Source: Candidatus Krumholzibacteriia bacterium (GTDB lineage: Bacteria > Krumholzibacteriota > Krumholzibacteriia > G020349025). Taken from it: DNA of 64,000 nucleotides. Made by a program: the position numbers and the translations under genes. The notes beneath the pieces are model-generated. The model worked only from the letters and a program-made list of their open reading frames with translations, searched no databases and was not told the DNA's origin. The number at the start of each line of letters is the position of its first letter. The first letter of the stretch is position 1. Below are positions 24,812-33,869 of this stretch, in pieces. The stretch spans positions 26,859 through 90,858 of the forward strand of contig DASRJW010000097.1 of NCBI GenBank assembly GCA_035649275.1, in the 5' to 3' direction.

Positions 24812-26236
24812 ATGCCACGCTATGTGCTCGCCTATTCGGGGGGCCTCGACACTTCGGTCATGCTCCGCTGGTTGCAGGAGACGCATGGCGCCGAGGTCGT
24901 GACCTTCACGGCGGACCTGGGGCAGAAACAGGAGCTGCGCGGCGTGCGGGAGAAGGCCCTCGCCACCGGGGCGAGCCGCGCCTTCGTCGTGGATCTGCGC
25001 CCAGAGTTCGTCGCCGACTACGTCTGGCCGAGCCTGAAGGCGGGAGCGCTGTACCAAGGCGTGTACCCGCTGGCCACGGCGCTCGGCCGGCCGCTCATCG
25101 CCGCGCACGCCGTGCGCATCGCCCGTGAAGTCGGCGCCGATGCCTTCGTGCATGGCTGCACCGGCAAGGGCAATGACCAGGTGCGCCTGGAGGTCGGGGT
25201 GCGGACGCTGGCACCGGAGTTGCGCTGTCTGGCGCCGCTCCGCGACTGGGAACTGCGCTCGCGGGAAGAAGAGATCGCTTGGGCCCGTTCCCGCGGCATC
25301 CCGATCTCGGCAACCTTGGCCTCGCCCTATTCGATCGACGAGAATCTGTGGGGCATGGCGATCGAAGCGGGTGCGCTCGAAGACCCCTGGACGGCGCCGC
25401 CGGCGGATTGCTGGCAGCTCACGGTGGACCCGATGGCAGCGCCGGAGCCAGGCGTCGAGGTGCGACTCGTCTTCGAGGCCGGCGTGCCGGTGGCTCTGGA
25501 CGGCGAGCCGCTCGACGGGCCGGCGCTGGTGGAACAGCTCAACACCCTGGCGGCGGCGCACGGCGTCGGCCGTCTCGATGTCATCGAGGATCGCCTGGTC
25601 GGCATCAAGTCGCGCGAGGTCTACGAAGCACCCGCGGCGGTGGTGTTGCACACCGCCCGGGAAGCCCTGGAACAGCTCGTCCTCGATCGGGAGACGCGGC
25701 GCTTGAAGGCGGCGCTGGGACAGGAGCTGGCGCGGCTCGTGTACGACGGCCAGTGGTTCACGCCGTTGCGACAAGCGATCGCTGCCTTCGTGGACGAAGC
25801 GGTGCGGCCGCTCGGCGGCGAGGTGCGCCTGCGCCTCCGCCGGGGCACCGTGGTCGCCGTGGGCCGGCGGTCGTCGCAGGCGCTGTACCAGCACGCCCTC
25901 GCCACCTACAGCGCCGGCGACAGCTTCGATCATCGTGCTGCCACCGGTTTCATCGAGCTCTTCGGCCTGGCCGGGCGCAGCACCGCGGCAGTACGCCGGC
26001 AGGCGGAGGAAGCGGTGGAAGCGTTGCAAGCGGCGACGGCGCACCTCGATGCAGGGGCAGCCCACGTCGAAGCAGTGGCGGAGAAAACCGTGGGCGGTGC
26101 GACCGCCGCGGGCGGTGCGGCGGCGAACAGTGCGGGCAGTGCGACGGTGAAAGCCGCGGGCAGTGCGGCGGCGAACACTGCGGGCAGCCGCGTGGCGTCC
26201 ACGGCCAGACCGCGCCGTTCGGGAGCGTTGCGTTGA
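24812..26236 (+). CDS. argG: Argininosuccinate synthase with repetitive C-terminal tail
   Basis: A 474-residue enzyme joining citrulline and aspartate at the cost of ATP. The ATP-binding P-loop is AYSGGLDTSVML at the start; HGCTGKGNDQVRLEV and SPYSIDENLWG are conserved. The start ATG has AAGGAGA about five bases upstream. The catalytic body ends near residue 415; it is followed by about 60 low-complexity residues built from an 8-residue unit of the type A-G-S-A-x-x-N-x. Most homologues stop near residue 400-410. The tail is disordered and probably a recent expansion. Confidence 0.93.
   Translation: MPRYVLAYSGGLDTSVMLRWLQETHGAEVVTFTADLGQKQELRGVREKALATGASRAFVVDLRPEFVADYVWPSLKAGALYQGVYPLATALGRPLIAAHAVRIAREVGADAFVHGCTGKGNDQVRLEVGVRTLAPELRCLAPLRDWELRSREEEIAWARSRGIPISATLASPYSIDENLWGMAIEAGALEDPWTAPPADCWQLTVDPMAAPEPGVEVRLVFEAGVPVALDGEPLDGPALVEQLNTLAAAHGVGRLDVIEDRLVGIKSREVYEAPAAVVLHTAREALEQLVLDRETRRLKAALGQELARLVYDGQWFTPLRQAIAAFVDEAVRPLGGEVRLRLRRGTVVAVGRRSSQALYQHALATYSAGDSFDHRAATGFIELFGLAGRSTAAVRRQAEEAVEALQAATAHLDAGAAHVEAVAEKTVGGATAAGGAAANSAGSATVKAAGSAAANTAGSRVASTARPRRSGALR
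26090..26197 (+). repeat. 24-bp in-frame tandem repeat in the argG tail
   Basis: Three full 24-base units (26108-26131, 26132-26155, 26156-26179), each starting GCGGGCRGTGCG, with partial units on both sides. They encode the repeated octapeptides AGGAAANS, AGSATVKA and AGSAAANT. The period being a multiple of three keeps the frame open into the overlapping argH start. Confidence 0.75.
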
Positions 26237-27603
26237 GCGATCTTTGGGGCGGTCGTTTCCACGAACCGATGGACCAGGCGCTACGCCGGTTCTCGTCCTC
26301 GTTCCCCGTGGATCGCCGGCTGGCGCGTCAGGACCTCCAAGGCAGCCGAGCCCACGCGGAGGCCCTGGCGGCGGCGGGCTTCCTGCCGGAAGCGGAGCGC
26401 CAGCTGTTGTTCGAGGCTCTGCAGCAGCTCGAGGGCGAGATCGAAGCGGGCACCTTCCCACCCGAGGCGGCGGCGCTCGAGTCGCTTCCCGAGGACATCC
26501 ATTCTGCCATCGAGACGCGCCTCACCGAGCTCTGCGGCGAGGCAGCGAAACGTCTGCACGCCGGCCGCAGCCGCAACGATCAGGTGGTGACGGATGTCCT
26601 GCTCTGGTTGAAAGAGGCTTCGGCGGAAGTGGAAGAAGCGGTGCGGGGCGCGGCCCGGGCGTTGGTGGAGCAAGCGGAGAAGCACCAGTCGACCTGGATC
26701 CACGCCTACACACACTTGCAACGGGCCCAGCCGCTGTCCCTGGCGCACCATCTCCTGGCGCACGTGGAGGCGCTGCGACGCGACGTGGAACGTCTCGTCG
26801 AGGCTCGCCGGCGCGCCGATCGCTCGCCCCTCGGTGCGGGCGCCGGCGCCGGTTCGAGCCTGCCCCTCGACCGCGAGGCCACGGCGCACCGCCTCGGTTT
26901 CGCTCGCGTGGCGACCCACTCCATCGATGCCGTGGCCGATCGCGACTGGGCCATCGAGTTCACCGGCGCCTGCGCCTTGATCATGACGCACCTCTCCCGT
27001 CTCGCCGAGGAGCTGGTGCTGTGGTCCGCACCGGAGTTCGGCCTGGTGACGCTCGGGGATGCCTGGTGCACCGGGTCCTCGATGCTGCCGCAGAAGCGCA
27101 ACCCCGACGTCGCGGAGCTCGTGCGCGGCAAGACGGCGCGAGTGCACGGGCGCTTGCTGTCGCTGCACGGGCTGCTCAAGGGTCTGCCGCTCTCGTACAA
27201 CCGCGACTTGCAAGAGGACAAGGAGGCGTTGTTCGACGCCGCGGACACGACGCGGGATTGCGCGCGCCTGCTGGCGGGTGCTCTCGGCAGCGCCCGCTTC
27301 CACCCGTCGCGGCCGGTGGGGCTCGACTTCTCCGCCGCCACCGATCTGGCCGAGGAGCTGGTGCGCCGCGGCGTCCCCTTCCGTCTCGCCCACGAGCGCG
27401 TCGGCCGTCTGGTGGCCGCCTGCGAAAGCAGCGGGCGCGGCCTCGCCGGTGCCACGCCGGCGGAGCTCCGTGAGGCCGGCCTCGACGGCCTCGATCCAGC
27501 CCTCCTCACCCCCGAGGGCAGCGTCCGGGCCAAGCGCACCCTCGGCTCGACGCATCCCGCCGAGATCGAGCGGGCGCTGGCTGCAGCCCGCGCCTGGGTC
27601 TAG
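26233..27603 (+). CDS. argH: Argininosuccinate lyase
   Basis: A 456-residue enzyme of the fumarase/aspartase superfamily that splits argininosuccinate into arginine and fumarate, the last step of the pathway. The family signature is GSSMLPQKRNPD near residue 280, with HAGRSRNDQV near 112 and the THLQRAQP region with the catalytic His near 160. It begins with TTG (SDLWGGRF follows), overlapping the argG stop as TTGA; the open frame upstream is shadow of argG. Length is normal. No ornithine carbamoyltransferase gene is in this operon. Confidence 0.94.
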   Translation: MSDLWGGRFHEPMDQALRRFSSSFPVDRRLARQDLQGSRAHAEALAAAGFLPEAERQLLFEALQQLEGEIEAGTFPPEAAALESLPEDIHSAIETRLTELCGEAAKRLHAGRSRNDQVVTDVLLWLKEASAEVEEAVRGAARALVEQAEKHQSTWIHAYTHLQRAQPLSLAHHLLAHVEALRRDVERLVEARRRADRSPLGAGAGAGSSLPLDREATAHRLGFARVATHSIDAVADRDWAIEFTGACALIMTHLSRLAEELVLWSAPEFGLVTLGDAWCTGSSMLPQKRNPDVAELVRGKTARVHGRLLSLHGLLKGLPLSYNRDLQEDKEALFDAADTTRDCARLLAGALGSARFHPSRPVGLDFSAATDLAEELVRRGVPFRLAHERVGRLVAACESSGRGLAGATPAELREAGLDGLDPALLTPEGSVRAKRTLGSTHPAEIERALAAARAWV

Positions 27604-27612
27604 ATTGAGTGC

Positions 27613-30504
27613 ATGAGAAGCGGTCTTTCATATTTCTGGCGGTGCGCCAGGAGGATCCTGCCTCGTCTCCTCGTCGCCGCCGTCGGGGTGTGGCTCGCGG
27701 CGCCGGGAGCCGTCGACACGGCTGCTGCCGCCAAGCCCGGAAAAGGTGTCCCGCCGCCGCGCCTCGAGGCGCGGGCATGGAACGACAGCCTGCTACCGCC
27801 TTCTTTCTCGCCGGCGGACGAGCCGATGGCGCTCCGCGGTTTCCCGCCGGACTCGCTGGACGATGCCAAGAGACCGAAGCTGCAAGCGACCTGGGCCGGC
27901 ACCGCGCCGGCGCTGGACGGCCGCGTCGGCGATTGGCCGGTGGTGCGCTGGCACGAGTTGCGCGGCGGCACCACCCTCCTCCGCGGGCAGTGGAACGGCA
28001 GCAGCGATGCAGCTCTCGACTTCGCGCTCCTGTGGACGGCACAAGGTCTCGTCCTCGGTGCGACGCTCCGCGACGACACGCTCGTCGTCGGTAGGGAGAA
28101 CGCGCCGCGCGTCGAAAGCGTGCTGCTCTATTTGAGCTCGAGCTCGACGTTGGTGCAACGCTATTGGGCCGGCTCTGAGCGGGCGGTGCGCCTCTGCGCG
28201 GATGGCCAGCTCGAGGCCTGGACGCGCTGGCACAACCGGCGGGTGGCGCTCTTTGACCCGCAGGTGCTGGGCACGCGCGGTGCCGCCAGGGTGCAACGCG
28301 ACGCCGGGAGCGGCGGCAAGGTCGCCTTCGAACTCTTCGTGCCCTGGGATTTGCTCTTCCCGGCCTTGCCTCACGACGAGGCCGCGCTCCTCGTCAACGT
28401 TCTGGTGGAAGACGTGGATGGCGGCTCGGAGAAGCTCTTCGCCTGGGTGACGCGTCCCGGCATGGTGACGGTGTCGAAACCCGGCAAGGTCGACACGCGC
28501 AAGCCCGGTCTCGTCTCCGCTTGGGCGCGGCTGCAGACCGGCGGCGGGCCCGCGGCAGGGACGTGGATCAGCTCGATCGGCACGCGGCATTGGGAGAGCG
28601 GTTTTCCCTTCGAATGGTCGGTGTGGCGCTTTGGCGCCACCGGAGAGACGAAACCCGTCGTCCTCGCCGCTGGACTGCATGGCGAGAGACCGCTCCGCGT
28701 CGAGGTGTCGAGCCAGCCGGCTCTCGTCCGCTACCACGGAGCCCCGAGTGTACCGGCCGCTTGGCCGCGGTCGCGACGCCTGGAGCTCGACCTCGGCACG
28801 CCCGGCGCGGCTCCATGGCGACACGACCTGGTGCACCTGGCGCCGACGCGAGCCAGTCTCGCCGCGGGTCTGGCGGAAGTGAGCGAACCGACGAAGACAG
28901 CGGCGAAGGAACCGAGTCGTTTCCCCCGCCCCGCCGATATCGCCGTGCGGCTCCGCAAGGCGGAAGAAATGCTCGCTCGCCTCGGCGATTGGCGGGAGGT
29001 GCGCGCCGGCGAGCGCGGTATCCTGGCGGCGCGTGCCGCGGCCTGGGCAGGAATCGAAAACCGGCTGCTCGAAAGCCAGGTGCTGCGCGATCTGCTGCTC
29101 CCGGCACCGGACAAGGCGGGACAGGAGCAGCTGCTCGCGGCGCTCTGGCCGCGGCGATCGTCACAAGGCTTTCCGATCTCCGTGCCCTTCCTGCGCGGCC
29201 AATGGTCGGCGCCGGACGGCAGCCTGCAGCCCCACGCGGTGTATCTCTCGCAGGCCGCTGCGGCGGGCACACCGGCGCCCCTCCTCCTCGTTCTCCATGA
29301 TCTGGGGGAGAACGAGATGGCGCCGCTGGAGATTCCAGCCCTTCTCGCCGCCGTCGAGGCGCGGGGCTGGATTGCCGTCAGTCCCTACGCGCGCGGCGAC
29401 ACCGGCTTCGAGCTTGCTGGCGAACGGGACGTGCTCGACGTGCTGCAGCAGTGTCGGTCCGAGTTGCCCGTGGATCCGACCCGCCTCTACGTCACCGGCT
29501 TCGGGATGGGGGCCACCGGCGCGTGGCTGCTTTCCTTGCGCCATGCGAACCTCTTCGCGGCGGCGGCCATTGTCTCGGGTTACGGCGACATGGACCAGCC
29601 CGGCATCTTCCAGGCTCTGGCGTACCAGCCGGAGGAGATCTTCTTCTACGAGACGATGAACCCGGCGCGACTGGTGCGGCCCGAGGTGAAGACGGCGTTC
29701 CGCGTCGTTCATGCCGAGCAGGATCAGCGCATCTCGGTGGTCCACGCCCGGGTGCTCGCCGAGCGCCTGCAGGAGTACGGCATCGCCCACGAGGTGGTGC
29801 TGCCGCCCACGACGCTCGAGGGGCGGGCGCTCTTCGAGAGCGAACTGGGCGCCAATCTGGATTTCCTCGCCGCGCACCGCCGCGTGACGCCGGGCGAGGT
29901 CGACGCGACCTGGCAGAGCGGTACCGGCGGGCCGGTGGCCTCGGTCTTCGCCCGCGGTCCCTTCGTCGTCGTGCGCGGCACGCGGTCGCTCCCCGGCGCG
30001 CCGGTCTTGGCTGGGCCGGATTCCACCCACCGTCGCGAGGTGACCGGTCCTGCGGCGGACGCCCGCACCGCCCAGCACTTCACCGAGGAATGGCAATCGC
30101 TCTTCGCCGGAGTGCCGAGGGTGCTGGACGATACGAAGGTGGACGCCAAGCTGCAGGCGACGACGAATCTGGTGCTCGTCGGAGATCCGCGCACGAACCG
30201 CGTCCTGGCGGAGGTGGCGTCCAAGCTCCCGGTGCACTACCAAGGCGACCGCTTCGAGGTGGACGGCAAGTCCTGGAGCTTCAATGAGGCGGGCATCGTC
30301 TTCGCCACCGCGCACCCCGCCGTCAGCGGACGGACCGTCGTGGTGCTCTCGGGAATGCCCGAGCGTCTCGGCGGCGCGGGGAAGTCGCTCCTCAAGCTCG
30401 GGGCGGACTACGTCGTGGTGACCGACGACCACGAGGTCCTCGCCATCGGCCACTTCCGCGGCTTCGGCGGCAAGTCCCGCCCGCCCACCGGGGATTCGCG
30501 CTGA
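27613..30504 (+). CDS. Exported CBM9-like / alpha-beta hydrolase-like protein lacking the catalytic Ser
   Basis: A 963-residue exported protein. Signal peptide at 1-40 (LLVAAVGVWLAAPGAV). Residues about 88-250 resemble a CBM9-type beta-sandwich (APALDGRVGDWPVVRWHEL). Residues about 510-750 resemble the PHB-depolymerase / acetyl-xylan-esterase group: APLLLVLHDLGENE, ALLAAVEARGWIAVSPYARG, DPTRLYVTGFGMGATGAWLL and HAEQDQRISVVHARVLAERL. The nucleophile elbow, normally G-x-S-x-G, reads GFGMG, so the Ser is replaced by Gly and hydrolysis by the usual route is impossible. The C-terminal 200 residues are unassigned. It follows argH by 9 bases but is unlikely to be part of arginine synthesis. Confidence 0.7.
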   Translation: MRSGLSYFWRCARRILPRLLVAAVGVWLAAPGAVDTAAAAKPGKGVPPPRLEARAWNDSLLPPSFSPADEPMALRGFPPDSLDDAKRPKLQATWAGTAPALDGRVGDWPVVRWHELRGGTTLLRGQWNGSSDAALDFALLWTAQGLVLGATLRDDTLVVGRENAPRVESVLLYLSSSSTLVQRYWAGSERAVRLCADGQLEAWTRWHNRRVALFDPQVLGTRGAARVQRDAGSGGKVAFELFVPWDLLFPALPHDEAALLVNVLVEDVDGGSEKLFAWVTRPGMVTVSKPGKVDTRKPGLVSAWARLQTGGGPAAGTWISSIGTRHWESGFPFEWSVWRFGATGETKPVVLAAGLHGERPLRVEVSSQPALVRYHGAPSVPAAWPRSRRLELDLGTPGAAPWRHDLVHLAPTRASLAAGLAEVSEPTKTAAKEPSRFPRPADIAVRLRKAEEMLARLGDWREVRAGERGILAARAAAWAGIENRLLESQVLRDLLLPAPDKAGQEQLLAALWPRRSSQGFPISVPFLRGQWSAPDGSLQPHAVYLSQAAAAGTPAPLLLVLHDLGENEMAPLEIPALLAAVEARGWIAVSPYARGDTGFELAGERDVLDVLQQCRSELPVDPTRLYVTGFGMGATGAWLLSLRHANLFAAAAIVSGYGDMDQPGIFQALAYQPEEIFFYETMNPARLVRPEVKTAFRVVHAEQDQRISVVHARVLAERLQEYGIAHEVVLPPTTLEGRALFESELGANLDFLAAHRRVTPGEVDATWQSGTGGPVASVFARGPFVVVRGTRSLPGAPVLAGPDSTHRREVTGPAADARTAQHFTEEWQSLFAGVPRVLDDTKVDAKLQATTNLVLVGDPRTNRVLAEVASKLPVHYQGDRFEVDGKSWSFNEAGIVFATAHPAVSGRTVVVLSGMPERLGGAGKSLLKLGADYVVVTDDHEVLAIGHFRGFGGKSRPPTGDSR

Positions 30505-30610
30505 ACACCTCTGGCGTTTCGACCCGACAGGCGTTGCAGGACGGCGATCGAAACGGGTCGCCACATTGCCTGGCTACCGGACCGTCACGGGCGCCCTACC
30601 AATCGACGTA

Positions 30611-30749
30611 ATGGCTTCCAGGTGGCTGGATTTGATCGACAAGGGTTCTCACCTTCTTGCCGACGGCACCGTACACGCCGAGAACTACATGCATGCGCGC
30701 AGGCAGGGTGTATGAAATCCTCGCCGATGAGTTGAAGGGGTTTGGATAG
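30611..30749 (+). pseudogene. Possible frameshifted small gene
   Basis: An ATG at 30611 opens 34 codons (MASRWLDLIDKGSHLLADGT then VHAENYMHARRQGV) before TGA. Directly beyond, another frame continues with YEILADELKGFG to a TAG at 30749. The two parts read as one natural helical peptide if two bases are missing near 30710. The source gene is not recognised. It could also be chance; the region 30505-30800 holds nothing else. Confidence 0.3.
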
Positions 30750-30800
30750 TGCTGCGCCGCCTACTTGCGGTACAGTCCCGACTTCGAACGCCCCTTCCAC

Positions 30801-30992
30801 TCAGCGATTGCGAATGTAGGCGTTGACGCCAACGATCACCGGCTTACCGTTCACCGTCATATCAGTCGGCTGGTTGCCGTGCGTGGTCGCCACCACCAAG
30901 GTCTTGCCGCTTGCCGAGGGCGTGGGTTCCTGCAGGTCCAGAACCAGGGTGAGGGTCTTGGCCGCTTCGTCGATCTTCGCTTCGCGCAGCAC
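30801..30992 (-). CDS. Small conserved-looking hypothetical protein
   Basis: A 63-residue protein on the minus strand. The GTG start at 30992 is fixed by AAGGAGAAG four bases upstream; the longer open frame to 31055 lacks such a site. The chain (LREAKIDEAAKTLTLVLDL, SASGKTLVVATTHGN, GKPVIVGVNAYIRNR) has strong beta-strand character and the look of a compact single-domain protein without signal peptide or Cys. I recognise the general pattern as a small uncharacterised family but cannot name it. It stands alone; 30993-31616 upstream of it is gene-free, with only some short GC-rich inverted repeats near 31110-31180 and no gene I can support. Confidence 0.55.
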   Translation of the reverse strand: MLREAKIDEAAKTLTLVLDLQEPTPSASGKTLVVATTHGNQPTDMTVNGKPVIVGVNAYIRNR

Positions 30993-31616
30993 GATTCTTC
31001 TCCTTGGGTTCCTGGTCCGTGCCCCGAGGATACATACCACGAATCTCACCCGCACCTCCGCATCGTCCTCCTCCCCATCTGGGCTCGGCGTGCGACCAGC
31101 ACGTGCCTGCCGGGGGGGTGTTCATAAAACCCCCTCGAAAATCCACCCCGGGAACCCCCGGGAATCGGGGGCGGACTTGGAGCCGCTTCTCTTCGCCCGA
31201 CCTGAGTCGCCCGCGGATAGCCTGGACGGGAAGGTGCCGCGGGTGGTGCGCCTCCTCTTCGCCCCTGGCCCGGGAGTTGGCGGGGGATCACCGCCCCAAC
31301 CGCGCACGAGCCCGCTCAGGCACAGACCCACTCAACCGACCTCTGCGGAGCGGGTAAGAACGTCCCGCCGACTCATTCAGCCCTAGCGGCAACCTCTTTT
31401 GGCGTGCCTTTGGGCGCGTTTTATCACGTTCAGACGACCTTCTTTGAATCCCTTCCCTACCCTGGCCCTGGCGGATGGGTTCCGGTTCACAGTCTCGGCT
31501 TCTCGTGTTTCCGCGTTTCCTCGCAGCCCGACGCCGTCGTTGCCAGAACCTGGAGCACCATCAAGGTTCCCTACCGCTGATGAAGCCAGCCCCCAGCGAA
31601 GGAAGCGACCACGGCG

Positions 31617-32153
31617 CTAAAACACCCCTGCCGCGCCGAGGCGGCGGTCGGCGAGCATGAGGGCGCAGATGGATTTGGCGTCGCGCAGCTCGCCCTGCAC
31701 GCACATCTGCAAGGCCCGCGCCCAGGGCACCTTCTCCACCGTGAGGACTTCGTCGGCGTCGAGGGCTTGCTTCGCCGGCTCCAGGTCCCGAGCCAGGAAC
31801 AGGTGGATCACCTCGTCGGTGAAGCCCGGCGTGGTGAGGATGCTGCCGAGCAGATCGAGCCGGCCAGCGCGCACACCCGCTTCCTCGACGAGCTCGCGCG
31901 CGGCGCACCTTTCCGGCGCCTCGCCCGGCTGCAGGGTTCCCGCCGGGACCTCGTAGATGAATCCGCCTGCCGCGTGGCGGTACTGGCGGATGAGCAGCAC
32001 GTTCTGGTCGGCGTCGACGGGGACGATGGCCGCGGCGCCGGGGTGGCGCACCATCTCGAGCGTCACCGCGCGGCCATTGGGCAGAGTGAGGGACTCCTGC
32101 ACCAAACGCACGACGCGGCCGCGATAGATCTCCTGGATTCGTGTTTCCGCCAT
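31617..32153 (-). CDS. nudF: ADP-ribose pyrophosphatase (NUDIX hydrolase)
   Basis: A 178-residue NUDIX enzyme that hydrolyses ADP-ribose or related nucleotide sugars to AMP and sugar phosphate. The 23-residue Nudix box is complete: G at the start of GTLQPGEAPE, then CAARELVEEAGV with the metal-binding REx2EE. The upstream IRQYRHAAGGFIYEVPAGT and downstream TTPGFTDEVIHLFLA are characteristic of the ADP-ribose subgroup. AAGGGAG lies ahead of the ATG. It is 24 bases downstream of rqcH on the same strand, so probably co-transcribed with it. Confidence 0.9.
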   Translation of the reverse strand: MAETRIQEIYRGRVVRLVQESLTLPNGRAVTLEMVRHPGAAAIVPVDADQNVLLIRQYRHAAGGFIYEVPAGTLQPGEAPERCAARELVEEAGVRAGRLDLLGSILTTPGFTDEVIHLFLARDLEPAKQALDADEVLTVEKVPWARALQMCVQGELRDAKSICALMLADRRLGAAGVF

Positions 32154-32177
32154 GATGTCTCCCTTCGCTGCCTGAAC

Positions 32178-33863
32178 TCAGTCGTCGTTCGCTTCCTGTG
32201 GCCCCTCGGGCAGGCCGGGGCGGACGAAGAGGGTCTTCTCGTGCGAGCAGGTGGCGAGGCCGGGAGTACCGCCGCGGGGCTTGCGGACGTAACGCTTGCG
32301 CGTCCAGAGGACGGGTACGGTGCGGGCGTGCTTCGCCTGGCTGAAGCGGGCGGCGATGGCGGCGGCAGCTTCCAGGATCTCCCGCGGCGGATTGTCCTTG
32401 CGCCCCTGCATGCGCAGCACCACGTGCGAACCGGATACGCCGCTCGCGTGCAACCAGACGTCGTCGGCGGCGGCGAAACGATGGGTGAGCTCGTCGTTCT
32501 CCCCATTGTTGCGCCCGACACGGACCTCCCAGTTTCCCGCCAAGAGGAAGCGGCGGCCCGGGCCGGCGTCGGCAGCGCGCCTGGCGTCAGCACCGCGACC
32601 TGCCCCGGCGCCGCGCCCAGCTTCGGTGGACGGCCGGGCGAGCTGCCATGGCGGCCCTCCCGGGGCCCAGAGCTTCGAGGCCTCGGCCTTGGCGAGAGCG
32701 GACGAGAGCGCCGCTTTCCAGGTGTCGCGGGCGGGTTGCAGGACGTCGGACCAGTCCGTGGCGGAAGCACCGCCGGCGTCGGGGAAGACGGCGAGGCGTG
32801 CGTCCAGTGCGTCCGCCGCGGCACGGGCTTCCTGCAGGCGCGCTTCCACCGCGGCATGACCGCGCGCGGCGCGGCGAGCGCGCTTGAAGAAGAGCGCCAC
32901 GTTCTCGTGCGGCGCCAGACTCGGATCGAGGCTCAAGGTGAGACGCGCGCCAGGCGTGTACAGATCCTCCACCTCGAGCTGTTCCTGGCCGCGCTGCACC
33001 CGGTGCAGGTTGGCGCTCAGGAGCTCCGCCTGACGGCGCCATGCTTCAGCCTGCTTGGTGTGTTCTGCATCGGCTTCGAGCTTGCCGAGTAGTTTCTGCA
33101 CGCGTTTGGCCTCGCGCTGCAGCGACTGCCGGTGTGTGCGGGCGAGTGCGGCGGCAGCAGCCGCGGCCAAGGTGAGGTGCGCCACGGCGGCGAGGGAGGG
33201 AGCGTTGTCGGAGCCGTCGCCGTCAGCTGGGTTGGCTCCAGGAGACAGGCCCACTGTGGTGGAGGCACTGGATGAGGGCGGATTCTTGTCCTTCTGGGCA
33301 ATGTGCCCGGAGCCCGGTTCCGGCGCCGGCCGCCGGCCGCTCCAGTTGGCGAGCTGCACGTCACCAGGTCCGAGGAGGAGAAAGTTCGCGCCGCGGTCGA
33401 AGAGCTCCGCGACCAGGGTGAAGCGCTCCGTTTCCCTGGTTCGCAATCGCTCGCACTCGAGCCAGAGCCGGCGATCCTCGGGCGCCGTGCGTAGCGCGCG
33501 GATCTCCGTTCCTTCGAGCTGGAGCCAGTCAGGGGCAGCGGCGGCGGGGCGCAGGAGCCAGGCGCGGAGAGCATCGAGCGCGGTGGCATCGTCGAGGCGG
33601 AGACCGAGCTCTTTTCCCGCCGGAGCGACGAGAGCAGGGTAGAGAGCGCCGAGTTCGGCGTGCAGTTCCTCCCGAACCCTTCCGTGCAGGCAGTAGGCCC
33701 AGGCAGCGCCCAGGGCGCCCAGCAGGCCGAGCTCAGCCGTGCCGTGCCGCGTCCCGAGCGCCAGGACGAGACCATCGCCGACGCAGACCAGGCGCTGCAC
33801 CTTGGCGCCTTCGAGTCGCGGCCGTTGCGCTGCGACGAAGCGTGCGAGCAGGACGGCATCCAC
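32178..33863 (-). CDS. rqcH: Rqc2/RqcH-type NFACT ribosome quality-control protein
   Basis: A 561-residue NFACT protein, which binds the split 50S subunit carrying a stalled peptidyl-tRNA and directs alanine tailing of the nascent chain. The order is an NFACT-N domain (1-170), a coiled-coil hairpin (about 235-380, with long Ala/Glu/Arg helices) and the C-terminal NFACT-R domain: NWEVRVGRNNGENDELTHRF, DDVWLHASGVSGSHVVLRM, then VRKPRGGTPGLATCSHEKTL. Low-complexity linkers at about 190-225 and 415-435 are longer than usual. GTG start. It lies 6 bases after the MBL-fold gene, in an operon MBL-rqcH-nudF. Confidence 0.88.
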   Translation of the reverse strand: MDAVLLARFVAAQRPRLEGAKVQRLVCVGDGLVLALGTRHGTAELGLLGALGAAWAYCLHGRVREELHAELGALYPALVAPAGKELGLRLDDATALDALRAWLLRPAAAAPDWLQLEGTEIRALRTAPEDRRLWLECERLRTRETERFTLVAELFDRGANFLLLGPGDVQLANWSGRRPAPEPGSGHIAQKDKNPPSSSASTTVGLSPGANPADGDGSDNAPSLAAVAHLTLAAAAAAALARTHRQSLQREAKRVQKLLGKLEADAEHTKQAEAWRRQAELLSANLHRVQRGQEQLEVEDLYTPGARLTLSLDPSLAPHENVALFFKRARRAARGHAAVEARLQEARAAADALDARLAVFPDAGGASATDWSDVLQPARDTWKAALSSALAKAEASKLWAPGGPPWQLARPSTEAGRGAGAGRGADARRAADAGPGRRFLLAGNWEVRVGRNNGENDELTHRFAAADDVWLHASGVSGSHVVLRMQGRKDNPPREILEAAAAIAARFSQAKHARTVPVLWTRKRYVRKPRGGTPGLATCSHEKTLFVRPGLPEGPQEANDD

Positions 33864-33869
33864 GTTCGG

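Noticed and set aside
31056..31616. Short open frames in both directions upstream of the 63-residue gene
   Set aside because: They are rich in Pro, Arg and Ser, mutually overlapping and without ribosome sites or domain patterns; treated as non-coding.
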